From: DATATV01 sp035551355
GTDB lineage: Bacteria > Actinomycetota > Actinomycetes > Mycobacteriales > Pseudonocardiaceae
Reading direction: 5' to 3'
DNA: 64,000 nt
Assembly (NCBI GenBank): GCA_035551355.1
Contig: DASZNF010000141.1
Location: forward strand, 266,881 to 330,880
Shown: piece by piece, positions 23,780-32,524 of the stretch
Layout: every line of letters starts with the position of its first letter
Position numbering within the stretch: position 1 is the stretch's first letter
Made by a program: the position numbers and the translations under genes
Notes under the pieces: generated by a model
Databases searched by the model: none
The model's input: the letters and a program-made list of their open reading frames with translations, nothing else
What the model was told of the DNA's origin: nothing

Positions 23780-25774
23780 TCAGGCCAGGGAAATTGTGAT
23801 CGCGCCGGTGTAGGTCCGGCCGACGGTGATCGGAGTGGTCGTGCCGTTGACGGTCATTTTCACCCCTCGGCCGCCCTTGCCGGTGACTGTGGCGTCGGTG
23901 GACAGGGTGAGGCTGCTCAGGTAGCTGGTGCCGGTCACCGTCCAGCGGGACGCTCCGGCCAGGGTGACGAGCATCCCGTTGTTGACCACCTCGTGCACCG
24001 TGTTGGTGACCTCGCCCAGTTCGCGGTACAACGACGAATCGATGGTGGAGACCCGGTGTTTGGCCACGGTGGCGGAGATGACGCCCTCGATCCGGCTGTC
24101 GGTGAAGATGAGCACCGCGTTCATCCCGGCCAGGCTGCTCGTGTCGCCGCGCACCGAGTTGTAGAAGTCGCCGCGCAGGGGCAGATCGGTGGCCGAGAAG
24201 GTGGCGTCGGCGCTGTGCGCGGTGGTCACGTCGAAGGCGGTGTCCTTCGCCGGATCGCCGGTCGGTTCGGTGTAGACGGCGGTGGTTTCGGTGCTCCACG
24301 GTTTGCCGGTGACCGTGGTCTTTCCTGGATTGTCGTTGTCCATCAACTGGAAGAGGACTCCGGTGCCCGAGCGCAGGCGTGCCCCGCCGGAGCCGTCGAT
24401 GGTGATGCTGGCCGGGGCGGCTTTGAGGAGGAAGGTGGTTTCGGCACTGGTGAGCTGGGTGCCGCCGTCGATGGTGACCGCGCCGGCGGATTGCCACATC
24501 ACGCCGAAGCGGCGCGAGGTGATCACGGTCGGCCTCGGGGTGAGGGCGGCCAGTTCCGCTGTGCTCAGGCCGATGCCGAGGGAATCGTTGAGCGCGGCCA
24601 CCGCGGTCCGGGTGCTGTCGCCGTAGTGCACGGTGCCGCCCCAGTTGATGGTGGCGTAGGAGGCCACGTCGAACTCCACACCCAGGAAATGCTCGGTGAC
24701 CTGGCCGATGGCGTAGGAGCCGTAGCCGTCCTCTCCGGTGTTCTCGACGTGGCTGTTGATCGCGGTGAGGGTGCATTCGCTGCCCGCGTCCACCGACAGC
24801 GCGCCCCAGTTCTCCGAGGAGATGTGCGAATTGAGGTAACTGGCTTTCGTCTGCGCCCCAAGGAGGTTGGTGGCGCGGACGTTGCCGGAGATGCCCAGCA
24901 TCCACGGCACCACGATCATGTACCGCTGGTCGCTGGTGGGCACGTAGCCGGCCGGTAGTTCGCCGTCCTCGGCGCGTAGCCGGGAGTTCTTCACGACCAC
25001 GTTGCTGGTGCCGTCGGCGATCACCGTGGTGCGCACCACGCCCTTGTTGTGGATGTCGGCGCCGTCGACGACCAGCGTGGTGTCCGCGCCGGTGGCGTAC
25101 ACCGACGCGCCGTAGCCGACGAAGTCGCAGCGGCCGTTGCCGGTGAACTCGATCTCCGGGCGCTGCAACAGGAAATCGCCGCCGGTGACGTACACGCCGT
25201 TGAACGCCTCGCCGGTGGAGCGCAGCCGGACGTTCCTGGCGTAGGACTTGGTGAGCTGGCCGCCGACCACGTCGTCGAGCACCGATTCGTCGGTGACCGC
25301 GCCGTCGGCGGTGACGTAGAGGGCCTGGCGGAACGGGAAGGTCAGCCCCAGGTAGGCGATCGGGTTGGCCACCGCGACGGTGATCACCACGTCGCCGCGG
25401 TAGGCGCCGGGCGCGATCGGCGCATCGACGCCGCCGTATCCGTCGGTCAGCGCGGTGAGTTTCGAACCGGTCTCCACGCCGTTCACGGTCACGCTCAGGC
25501 TGTAGCCGCTGGGCGCGGCCAGCGCCCCGCCCGGCTCGATGACCAGTTCGCTGACCCGGGTGGTCTGGCTCAGGGTCAGCGTCTGACCGGCCTTGACCCG
25601 CAGTTTTCCGCTGCCGGCCGCACTTCCCGTCGCGGCCTGCGCGACGCCGGGCACGCCGAGCACCGGCACGACGGCGGCGGCCGCTACCGCGGCCAGCAGG
25701 GCGCGTGGCCGGCTGCGGAACGTGACCTCGCGATCGAGCAGGGCGAACCGGGCTCTCGTACGGTTTTCGTCCAC
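23780..25774 (-). CDS. Secreted beta-helix-like protein of unknown function
   Basis: A 664-residue exported protein. After a short charged segment there is a signal peptide (PRALLAAVAAAAVVPVLGV, cleavage near AQAATG). The mature part is built of repetitive Val/Thr/Ser/Gly-rich strands with recurrent NxR/SH turns (VVVKNSRLRAEDG, TAINSHVENTGEDG, FTDSRIEGV), the look of a right-handed parallel beta-helix such as pectate-lyase-like or adhesin-type folds. No catalytic motif is recognised. I start at the GTG at 25774 after AAGGGAG. A TGTCGACA operator precedes it, tying it to the island. Confidence 0.7.
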   Translation of the reverse strand: MDENRTRARFALLDREVTFRSRPRALLAAVAAAAVVPVLGVPGVAQAATGSAAGSGKLRVKAGQTLTLSQTTRVSELVIEPGGALAAPSGYSLSVTVNGVETGSKLTALTDGYGGVDAPIAPGAYRGDVVITVAVANPIAYLGLTFPFRQALYVTADGAVTDESVLDDVVGGQLTKSYARNVRLRSTGEAFNGVYVTGGDFLLQRPEIEFTGNGRCDFVGYGASVYATGADTTLVVDGADIHNKGVVRTTVIADGTSNVVVKNSRLRAEDGELPAGYVPTSDQRYMIVVPWMLGISGNVRATNLLGAQTKASYLNSHISSENWGALSVDAGSECTLTAINSHVENTGEDGYGSYAIGQVTEHFLGVEFDVASYATINWGGTVHYGDSTRTAVAALNDSLGIGLSTAELAALTPRPTVITSRRFGVMWQSAGAVTIDGGTQLTSAETTFLLKAAPASITIDGSGGARLRSGTGVLFQLMDNDNPGKTTVTGKPWSTETTAVYTEPTGDPAKDTAFDVTTAHSADATFSATDLPLRGDFYNSVRGDTSSLAGMNAVLIFTDSRIEGVISATVAKHRVSTIDSSLYRELGEVTNTVHEVVNNGMLVTLAGASRWTVTGTSYLSSLTLSTDATVTGKGGRGVKMTVNGTTTPITVGRTYTGAITISLA

Positions 25775-25833
25775 CGCGAACTCCCTTGTCTTGTGGTGGG
25801 TGAGTCGAGTCGCCGCCGGCGTCATGACACTAC

Positions 25834-25894
25834 TGTCGACACTAAATCCGGTCAATGACCCAACGGGGCACTCACAGGGAGAACTCTGTCGACA
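25834..25894. promoter_or_regulatory. Two TGTCGACA operators upstream of the secreted-protein gene
   Basis: TGTCGACA at 25834-25841 (TACTGTCGACACTA) and 25887-25894 (CTCTGTCGACACTA) with a 53-base offset, about five helical turns, matching the spacing seen next to the GntR gene. They lie between the secreted-protein start and the stop of the PaaX-type gene, and are the last copies on this side of the island. Confidence 0.7.
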
Positions 25895-25920
25895 CTAGCG
25901 TGGAAGTTGGTGAAGTGTAC

Positions 25921-26772
25921 TCAGTTGGCGAGCTGCTGCCAGCGGGTCCGCGCCTCGGCGGTCAGCCGGGCGTGCTGGCGGCGGAACAGGGCGGCCGCGC
26001 GGGCGCCGCTCCAGCCCGTGGGCAGCAGTTCGGCGGGCAGTGCGGGGTCCATGGCGGGGAACCGGCGCCAGGCGTGCACCAGTTGCACCAGCCGGGTCAG
26101 CGAATCGCCGGTGGACCGGCCGCCGAACTCGGCCAGGAAATCGCCGTACTGCGCGGAAATCGCGGCCAGATCCCAGGCCTGGCCGACCATCGCGGTCAGC
26201 TCGCCGCCGCCGGTGTGTGGGCCGACGAACACGTGCGCGTCGTCGAGCAGGCCGACCTCGCCCAGTACCCGCTCGGCCTCCGTCGCCCGGTCGGGGTGGG
26301 TGCTGATCCACACGCCCGGCGCCGGGCTGCCGAATCCGGCCCAGGTCAGCCGGGTGCGCAGCAGGTGCCGGGCCGGCCGGTCGCTTTCCGGCGCGCGGGC
26401 CAGCACCACCACCCAGCGTCCGTCCCAGTCCGGTTGCGTGCCCTGGAATCCGTAGATGCGCTCGGCGCCGGAGCCGAGCAACCGCTCGGCCGCCGCGGAC
26501 AGGGTCCACAGCGTGCGGCGGCCCTGGCGGTGGGACTTGAGCCAGCCGTCGGCCGCGGTGCGCATCAGCGCCTGCCGGGTGGCCCGCTCCTCCACGCCGA
26601 GCCGGCCGAGCACCTCGATGAACGCCGCGGTCCAGGCCGAGCCGGTGGTGGGCAGCACGAACTCGCCGAGCACGGTGAACAACAGGCCCCGGGCGCTCTC
26701 CGCGCCCGCCGCGTGCCTGCGGGACAGGGTCGGCGCGGGCTCGGTGGCGGACAGTGACTCGACGCTCGGCAT
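25921..26772 (-). CDS. PaaX-family transcriptional regulator
   Basis: A 283-residue protein with the PaaX N-terminal winged-helix pattern (SARGLLFTVLGEFVLPT, WTAAFIEVLGRLGVEERATRQALMR), a central linker domain (WDGRWVVVLARAPE) and the PaaX C-terminal domain (LTRLVQLVHAWRRFPAMDPALP). PaaX represses phenylacetyl-CoA genes and responds to an aryl-CoA thioester. It is divergent from the box genes, so benzoyl-CoA is the likely effector. Start ATG 26772; the longer frame would read through the promoter. Confidence 0.88.
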   Translation of the reverse strand: MPSVESLSATEPAPTLSRRHAAGAESARGLLFTVLGEFVLPTTGSAWTAAFIEVLGRLGVEERATRQALMRTAADGWLKSHRQGRRTLWTLSAAAERLLGSGAERIYGFQGTQPDWDGRWVVVLARAPESDRPARHLLRTRLTWAGFGSPAPGVWISTHPDRATEAERVLGEVGLLDDAHVFVGPHTGGGELTAMVGQAWDLAAISAQYGDFLAEFGGRSTGDSLTRLVQLVHAWRRFPAMDPALPAELLPTGWSGARAAALFRRQHARLTAEARTRWQQLAN

Positions 26773-26795
26773 ACGCACACGATACGGGCTGTGAC

Positions 26796-26836
26796 ACTCT
26801 ACGAAACATTGACGGATCAGAAAATTACAGTAGAGT
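26796..26836. promoter_or_regulatory. Putative PaaX operator in the box promoter
   Basis: ACTCTAC (26796-26802) and GTAGAGT (26830-26836) form a perfect inverted repeat separated by 27 bases, in an unusually AT-rich stretch between the regulator and boxC. Symmetry and location fit an operator spanning the divergent promoters. Confidence 0.5.
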
Positions 26837-26872
26837 TTGACCGGACGTTGGACGGTCGAGGAGGACAGTCGG

Positions 26873-28579
26873 ATGACCAGCCTGGCCGATGGGCCCAGCA
26901 CCGAGGTGAACGCGCCCTCGCTGGTGGACTTCCGCACCGATCCCACCCGCTACCGGCACTGGCGACTGGACGTCGAGGGCCCGGTGGCCACGTTGACCAT
27001 GGACGTGGCCGAGGACGGCGGGCTGGTGCCCGGGTACGAGCTCAAGCTCAACTCCTACGACCTCGGGGTGGACATCGAGCTCTACGACGCGGTGCAGCGG
27101 CTGCGCTTCGAGCATCCCGGGGTGCGCTGCGTGGTGGTCACCAGCGGCAAGGAGAAGATCTTCTGTGCCGGCGCGAACATCCGCATGCTGGCCGCGTCCG
27201 CGCACGGGTGGAAGGTGAACTTCTGCAAGTTCACCAACGAGACCCGCAACGGCATCGAGGACGCCACGGAAAACTCCGGGCAGACCTATCTGGCCGCCTG
27301 CAACGGTTCCGCGTCCGGTGGCGGCTATGAACTCGCCCTGGCCTGTGACCACATCATGCTGGTGGACGACCGGTCCTCGGCGGTGTCGCTGCCCGAGCTG
27401 CCGCTGCTGGGCGTGCTGCCCGGGACCGGCGGGCTGACCCGGGTGGTGGACAAGCGGCACGTGCGCCGGGATCGCGCCGACTACTTCTCCACCCGCGCGG
27501 AAGGCCTGGCCGGCAAGAAAGCCGTGCAGTGGAAGCTGGTGGACGAGGCGGTTCCGCGTCCTAAATGGACGGATACGGTGGCCGAGCGGGCCGGCGAGTT
27601 CGCCGCGCGCTCCAGCCGACGGGCCGGCGTCTCCGGCATCCCGTTGGCGCCATTGGACAAACGCCGCAGCGCGAACGAGATCGGGTATACGCACGTCACC
27701 GCCGAGCTGGACCACGAGGGCGGCTGCGCGGAAATCGTGGTCACCGGGCCGAAGGCCGGTCCGCCGGCGGACGCGGCCGGCATTCTCCAGCAGGGCGTGG
27801 AGTTCTGGCCGCTGGCCCTGGCCCGCGAACTGGACGATCTGATCCTGGACCTGCGCACCAACGAGCCCGAACTGGGCACCTGGGTGATCCGCACCCAGGG
27901 CGACGCCGACCGCGTTCTGGCCTACGACCGGCTGCTGCTGGCCGAGCGGGAAAGCGACTGGCTGGCCAACGAGATCGTGCTCTACCTCAAGCGCACCCTC
28001 AAACGGCTGGACGTGACCAGCCGCAGCCTGATCGCGCTGCTGGAGCCGCACAGCTGCTTCGCCGGCACGCTGGCCGAACTGGCGCTGGCCGCCGACCGCT
28101 CGTTCCAGCTGTCCGGGGTGTTCGAGGAGACCGACCCGGACGCCGAACCGGCCGCGCTCACCCTAGGCCCGGTCAACCTCGGTCCGCTGCCCATGGGCAA
28201 CGACCTGACCCGGCTGGCCACCCGGTTCTACGGCGACGACGAAGCCCTCGCCGCCGCGGCCGAGACGGTGGGCAAGCCGCTGCCGGCCGAGGACGCCGAG
28301 CGGCTGGGCCTGGTCACCTTCGCACCGGACGACATCGACTGGGACGAGGAGGTGCGGATCGCCGTGGAGGAACGGGCCAGCTTCTCACCCGACGCGCTCA
28401 CCGGGCTGGAGGCCAACTACCGGTTCGCCGGGCCGGAAACCCTGGAGACCAAGATCTTCGGCCGGCTGTCGGCCTGGCAGAACTGGATCTTCAACCGCCC
28501 CAACGCATCCGGCCCGGACGGCGCGCTGCGCCGGTTCGGCACCGGGGTGCGCGCCGACTTCGACCGGAAGCGAGTCTGA
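26873..28579 (+). CDS. boxC: Benzoyl-CoA-dihydrodiol lyase BoxC
   Basis: A 568-residue protein, the usual BoxC length (about 550-560), much longer than simple crotonases. It carries crotonase-like regions (VVVTSGKEKIFCAGANIRML, ACNGSASGGGYELALACD, LPELPLLGVLPGTGG) and the BoxC C-terminal part ending near FGRLSAWQNWIFNRPNA. BoxC opens the ring of 2,3-epoxybenzoyl-CoA to 3,4-dehydroadipyl-CoA semialdehyde and formate. The ATG at 26873 follows GAGGAGGACAGTCGG. It is the first gene of boxC-boxB-ligase-amidohydrolase. Confidence 0.93.
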   Translation: MTSLADGPSTEVNAPSLVDFRTDPTRYRHWRLDVEGPVATLTMDVAEDGGLVPGYELKLNSYDLGVDIELYDAVQRLRFEHPGVRCVVVTSGKEKIFCAGANIRMLAASAHGWKVNFCKFTNETRNGIEDATENSGQTYLAACNGSASGGGYELALACDHIMLVDDRSSAVSLPELPLLGVLPGTGGLTRVVDKRHVRRDRADYFSTRAEGLAGKKAVQWKLVDEAVPRPKWTDTVAERAGEFAARSSRRAGVSGIPLAPLDKRRSANEIGYTHVTAELDHEGGCAEIVVTGPKAGPPADAAGILQQGVEFWPLALARELDDLILDLRTNEPELGTWVIRTQGDADRVLAYDRLLLAERESDWLANEIVLYLKRTLKRLDVTSRSLIALLEPHSCFAGTLAELALAADRSFQLSGVFEETDPDAEPAALTLGPVNLGPLPMGNDLTRLATRFYGDDEALAAAAETVGKPLPAEDAERLGLVTFAPDDIDWDEEVRIAVEERASFSPDALTGLEANYRFAGPETLETKIFGRLSAWQNWIFNRPNASGPDGALRRFGTGVRADFDRKRV

Positions 28580-28581
28580 CC

Positions 28582-30000
28582 ATGACCGGCAGCGCGGACT
28601 ACGCCGAGAAGATTCCCAACAACGTCGAACTGCACGAGGACCGGCGACTGCAGCGGGCGCTGGAGAGCTGGCAGCCCAACTTCCTGAACTGGTGGGAATC
28701 CATGGGTCCCACGCTGCCCACCGAGGACGTGTACCTGCGCACCGCGATCCACGTCGGCCGGGAGGGCTGGGCCCACTTCGGGCACGTACCCATGCGGGAG
28801 TACCGGTGGGGTGTGTTCCTGGCCGAGCGCAACACCGACCGGCACATCGCGTTCGGCGCGCACAAGGGCGAACCGGCCTGGCAGAAGGTGCCCGGCGAGT
28901 ACCGGGCCGAGCTGCGCAAACTGATCGTCATCCAGGGCGACACCGAACCGGCTTCCGTTGAACAGCAACGGAATCTGGGCGCCACCGCGCCGTCGCTGTA
29001 CGACCTGCGCAACCTGTTCCAGGTCAACGTCGAAGAGGGCCGCCATCTGTGGGCTATGGTCTACCTGCTGCACGCCTACTTCGGCCGGGAGGGCCGGGAA
29101 GAGGCGGAGGAATTGCTGCACCGCAATTCCGGCAGCGAGGACTCGCCGCGCATCCTGGGCGCGTTCAACGAGGAGACGCCGGACTGGTTGTCCTTCTTCA
29201 TGTTCACCTACTTCACCGACCGGGACGGCAAGTACCAGCTCGGCACGCTGAAGGAATCCGCGTTCGATCCGCTCTCCCGCACCTGTGAGTTCATGCTCAA
29301 GGAGGAGGCGCACCACATGTTCGTGGGCACCACCGGCGTGGACCGGGTGGTGGAACGGACCGTGCAGATCATGCGCGAGGAGGACACCGACGATGTCGTG
29401 CCGCACGGCGGAATTCCGCTGTCGGTGATCCAGAAGTACCTGAACTTCCACTACTCCGTGTCGTTGGACCTGTTCGGCTCGGAGACCTCGACCAACGTGG
29501 CCAACTACTTCACCGCCGGCCTGAAGGGCCGCTGGTCGGAGGAGCGGCGCAAGGACGATCACGTGCTCACCGACGAGTCGATCCTGGTCGACGCCCTCAA
29601 CGACGGCGAGATCGGCCAGACCGAGGTGTCCGCGCTGGTCGGCCTGAACACCGATCTGCGCCGGGAGTACATCCACGACTGCGGCAAGGGCGTGGACCGG
29701 TGGAACCGCATCCTGGAATCCGCCGGTGTGCTGTTCCGGCTGAGCCTGCCCAGCGTGGCGTTCAACCGGAAGGTCGGCGCGTTCTCCGGGATCGAGGCCG
29801 CCCCGGACGGCAAGCAGATCTCGGCCGAGGAATGGGAGCGCCGCAAGGGGGACTGGCTGCCCACCGAGGTGGACAAGACGCATGTGCGCTCGCTGATGCG
29901 GCCGGTGTACGAACGAGGCAAAATCGCCTCCTGGATCGCCCCGCCGCGGCAGGGCATCAACGGGAAACCGTTCGACTACGACTACGTGCACCTCGGCTGA
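28582..30000 (+). CDS. boxB: Benzoyl-CoA 2,3-epoxidase, oxygenase subunit BoxB
   Basis: A 472-residue diiron oxygenase of BoxB length. Iron-ligand motifs are visible: the ExxH in NVEEGRHLWAMVY (about residue 155) and KEEAHHMFVG (about residue 245). It starts with the BoxB-like IPNNVEL and WWESMGP segments. BoxB epoxidises the ring of benzoyl-CoA with electrons from the BoxA reductase. The ATG is three bases after the boxC stop. BoxA is not found in this window. Confidence 0.93.
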   Translation: MTGSADYAEKIPNNVELHEDRRLQRALESWQPNFLNWWESMGPTLPTEDVYLRTAIHVGREGWAHFGHVPMREYRWGVFLAERNTDRHIAFGAHKGEPAWQKVPGEYRAELRKLIVIQGDTEPASVEQQRNLGATAPSLYDLRNLFQVNVEEGRHLWAMVYLLHAYFGREGREEAEELLHRNSGSEDSPRILGAFNEETPDWLSFFMFTYFTDRDGKYQLGTLKESAFDPLSRTCEFMLKEEAHHMFVGTTGVDRVVERTVQIMREEDTDDVVPHGGIPLSVIQKYLNFHYSVSLDLFGSETSTNVANYFTAGLKGRWSEERRKDDHVLTDESILVDALNDGEIGQTEVSALVGLNTDLRREYIHDCGKGVDRWNRILESAGVLFRLSLPSVAFNRKVGAFSGIEAAPDGKQISAEEWERRKGDWLPTEVDKTHVRSLMRPVYERGKIASWIAPPRQGINGKPFDYDYVHLG

Positions 30001-30014
30001 ACCAGGCGGTGGCC

Positions 30015-31661
30015 ATGACGGAGTTGTTCAACGCCAGTGAGTATCTGCTGGACCGGCAGCTGGACGCGGGCAACGGGGCGCGGCTCGCGCTGACCGGGGC
30101 CGGCGGCGAGCTGACCTATGCCGCCCTGCACGACCGGGTGCGGCGCACCGCGGCCGGACTGCGCGCCGTGGGCGTGCGACCCGAGCAGCGGGTGCTGATG
30201 TTCATGTCCGACTCGCCCGACTTCGTCACCGTGTTCCTGGCCGCGATGCGGATCGGCGCGGTGCCGGTACCGGTGTCGACCATGCTGCACGCAGACGGCC
30301 TGACCGAACTGCTGCGCGACTCCCGGGCCGCTTTCCTCGCTGTCACCAAGGAATTCACCGAGGTCGCCCGGGCCGCGGCGGCCGGCGCACCGGAACTGGC
30401 GGGCATCCTGACCGGAGACGGCGCGGAACTGCCGGCCGAGATTCCGGTGCACTCACTGGCCGAACTGGCCGGGGCCGCGCCCGATGACACGGTCTACGAC
30501 ACCCGGCCGGATTCGACCGCGTTCTGGCTCTACACCTCGGGCACCACCGGCCTTCCCAAGGGCGCCATGCACCGGCACGAGTCCATCCGGGTGGTGTGCG
30601 AAACCTACGGCATCCAAGTGCTGGGCATCCGGCCGGAGGACCGCTGCCTGTCCGCCGCCAAAGCGTTCTTCGCTTACGGTCTCGGCAATTCCGTGTTGTT
30701 CCCGTTGTCGGTCGGCGCGGCCGCGGTGCTCGAACCGGCACCGTCCAAACCGGACACCATGGTGTCGCGGGCGCGGGACTGCGGGGCGACGCTGTTCTTC
30801 GCCGGGCCGACGTTCTTCGCCAACATGCTGCGGGCCGGGCTGCCCGCGGACGCGCTGTCCGGGGTGCGGCTGGCCGCCTCGGCCGGAGAGACCCTGCCCG
30901 CCGCGCTGTACCGGCGGTGGACGAGCGCCTTCGGGGTGGACATCCTGGACGGCATCGGGATGACCGAGATGCTGCACATCTTCCTGTCCAACCGGCCCGG
31001 CGCGGTGCGGCCGGGCAGCACCGGGGTCGCCGTGCCCGGCTACGACCTGCGCGTCCTGGACGAACAGGGCCAGGAGACACCGGTCGGCACCCCGGGCACG
31101 CTGTACGTGCGCGGCGAGTCCACGGCGATCGGTTACTGGTCGCAGTACGCCGCGTCCCGGCAGGTGTTCCAGGGCGAATGGCTGCGGACCGGGGACACCT
31201 ACGTGCGCGACGAGGAGGGTTACCACACCTGCCTCGGCCGCACCGGGGACATGCTCAAGGCCAGCGGGATCTGGGTGTCCCCGGCCGAGGTGGAGAACCG
31301 GCTGCTCGCGCACGACGCGGTGGCCCAGGCGGTGGTGGTGGCCGCGCCGGACACCGATGGGCTGGAGAAACCGGTGGCCTACGTCGTGGCGCAGCCGGAG
31401 ACCACGGTCACCGAGGCCGAGCTGATCGAGTTCTGCCGGGCCGGGCTGCCCTCGGTGAAACGACCGCGCCGGATCGTGTTCGTGCCCGGCTATCCGACCA
31501 CGGCCACCGGGAAGATCCGCCGGGTCGAGCTGCGGGCCATGGCCGCGACCGTGCTGCTGACCGACGAGATGTCCGAACCGGCCGCGGGTAATACCGTGGC
31601 CGGCATGCCGAGTATCGCCGCCACGCCGAAGCCGCTGACCGCCGACCACGGGGCGGTCTGA
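30015..31661 (+). CDS. Benzoate-CoA ligase
   Basis: A 548-residue acyl-adenylating enzyme: P-loop YTSGTTGLPKG, FFAYGLGNSVLFP (a segment typical of benzoate-CoA ligases), GMTEMLHIFLSN, the hinge GRTGDMLKASGIWVSP and the C-terminal TATGKIRR with the catalytic Lys. About 40 residues follow that lysine, a longer tail than usual. It converts benzoate to benzoyl-CoA, feeding BoxB. The gap to boxB is 14 bases and its stop overlaps the next start. Confidence 0.9.
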   Translation: MTELFNASEYLLDRQLDAGNGARLALTGAGGELTYAALHDRVRRTAAGLRAVGVRPEQRVLMFMSDSPDFVTVFLAAMRIGAVPVPVSTMLHADGLTELLRDSRAAFLAVTKEFTEVARAAAAGAPELAGILTGDGAELPAEIPVHSLAELAGAAPDDTVYDTRPDSTAFWLYTSGTTGLPKGAMHRHESIRVVCETYGIQVLGIRPEDRCLSAAKAFFAYGLGNSVLFPLSVGAAAVLEPAPSKPDTMVSRARDCGATLFFAGPTFFANMLRAGLPADALSGVRLAASAGETLPAALYRRWTSAFGVDILDGIGMTEMLHIFLSNRPGAVRPGSTGVAVPGYDLRVLDEQGQETPVGTPGTLYVRGESTAIGYWSQYAASRQVFQGEWLRTGDTYVRDEEGYHTCLGRTGDMLKASGIWVSPAEVENRLLAHDAVAQAVVVAAPDTDGLEKPVAYVVAQPETTVTEAELIEFCRAGLPSVKRPRRIVFVPGYPTTATGKIRRVELRAMAATVLLTDEMSEPAAGNTVAGMPSIAATPKPLTADHGAV

Positions 31662-32524
31662 TGCTGGACGGACGCCCGCTGGTCGACGTCCACCTGCATG
31701 CCGCCCGGATACCCACACTGTCGGCCGCGTGGCAGCAGTGGGCGAAGGATTTCGGCGATGACGCCGTGCTGTCCCGGGTCTGGGACGCCGAGGGCACGGT
31801 CCGGCCGGCCGCGTTCGACGAGTACCTGGCCGAGGAGGGCGTGGACATCGCGCTGCTGCTGGCCGAGTACAGCCCGAAGGCCACCGGATACCAGCCGGTG
31901 GAGGACATGCTGCCGCTGACCGGGCACAACCCCGACCGGGTCAAGCTGATCGCCAACATCAACCCGCACCTGCACTATCCGGTGGACGAGGAGTTGCGCC
32001 GGCAGCTGGAGCTGGGCGCGGTGGCCTGCAAGGTCCACCCCGTGCATGCCGGGATCGCGGCCAACGACCGGGCGCTGTACCCGGCCTACGCGGTGTGCGA
32101 GGAGGCTGGCATTCCGCTGGTCGTGCACTGCGGCACCAGCACCTTTCCCGGTTCCACCAACAAGTTCGCCGATCCGGTGTTCCTGGACGAGGTACTGCGC
32201 GACTTCCGGCGGCTGAACATCGCGCTGGCCCACGGCGGCCGTGGCTGGTGGTACGAAGCGGCCGCGTTCATGGCGCTGTCCAACGAGCGGGTGTGGATCG
32301 AGCTGTCCGGGCTGCCGCCCTCCCGGCTGCGCGAGTACTACTCCCGGCACAACTGGAAACGCTTGGTACGCAAGATGATTTTCGGCACGGACTGGCCCGG
32401 CGTGCCGGGTATCGCGCGCAACGCGCGGGCCGTGGCCGAGCTGTGCCCGGACGAGGAGTCGGTCGGTCTGGTGCTGGCCGGGAATGCCGCGCGGGTCTAC
32501 AACCTGAAGCTGCCCGGCGCTTGA
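31661..32524 (+). CDS. Amidohydrolase (amidohydrolase-2 family) in the box operon
   Basis: A 287-residue TIM-barrel protein with HxH in VDVHLHAAR, Lys/His in ACKVHPVH, LVVHCGTST, IALAHGGRGWW and Asp in FGTDWPG. The family includes decarboxylases (gamma-resorcylate, ACMSD) and hydrolases. The start overlaps the ligase stop (TGATG), so it is co-translated with the box genes although it is not a standard box component. It may supply benzoate by decarboxylating or hydrolysing a precursor. Its end overlaps the convergent gene by 28 bases. Confidence 0.8.
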   Translation: MLDGRPLVDVHLHAARIPTLSAAWQQWAKDFGDDAVLSRVWDAEGTVRPAAFDEYLAEEGVDIALLLAEYSPKATGYQPVEDMLPLTGHNPDRVKLIANINPHLHYPVDEELRRQLELGAVACKVHPVHAGIAANDRALYPAYAVCEEAGIPLVVHCGTSTFPGSTNKFADPVFLDEVLRDFRRLNIALAHGGRGWWYEAAAFMALSNERVWIELSGLPPSRLREYYSRHNWKRLVRKMIFGTDWPGVPGIARNARAVAELCPDEESVGLVLAGNAARVYNLKLPGA

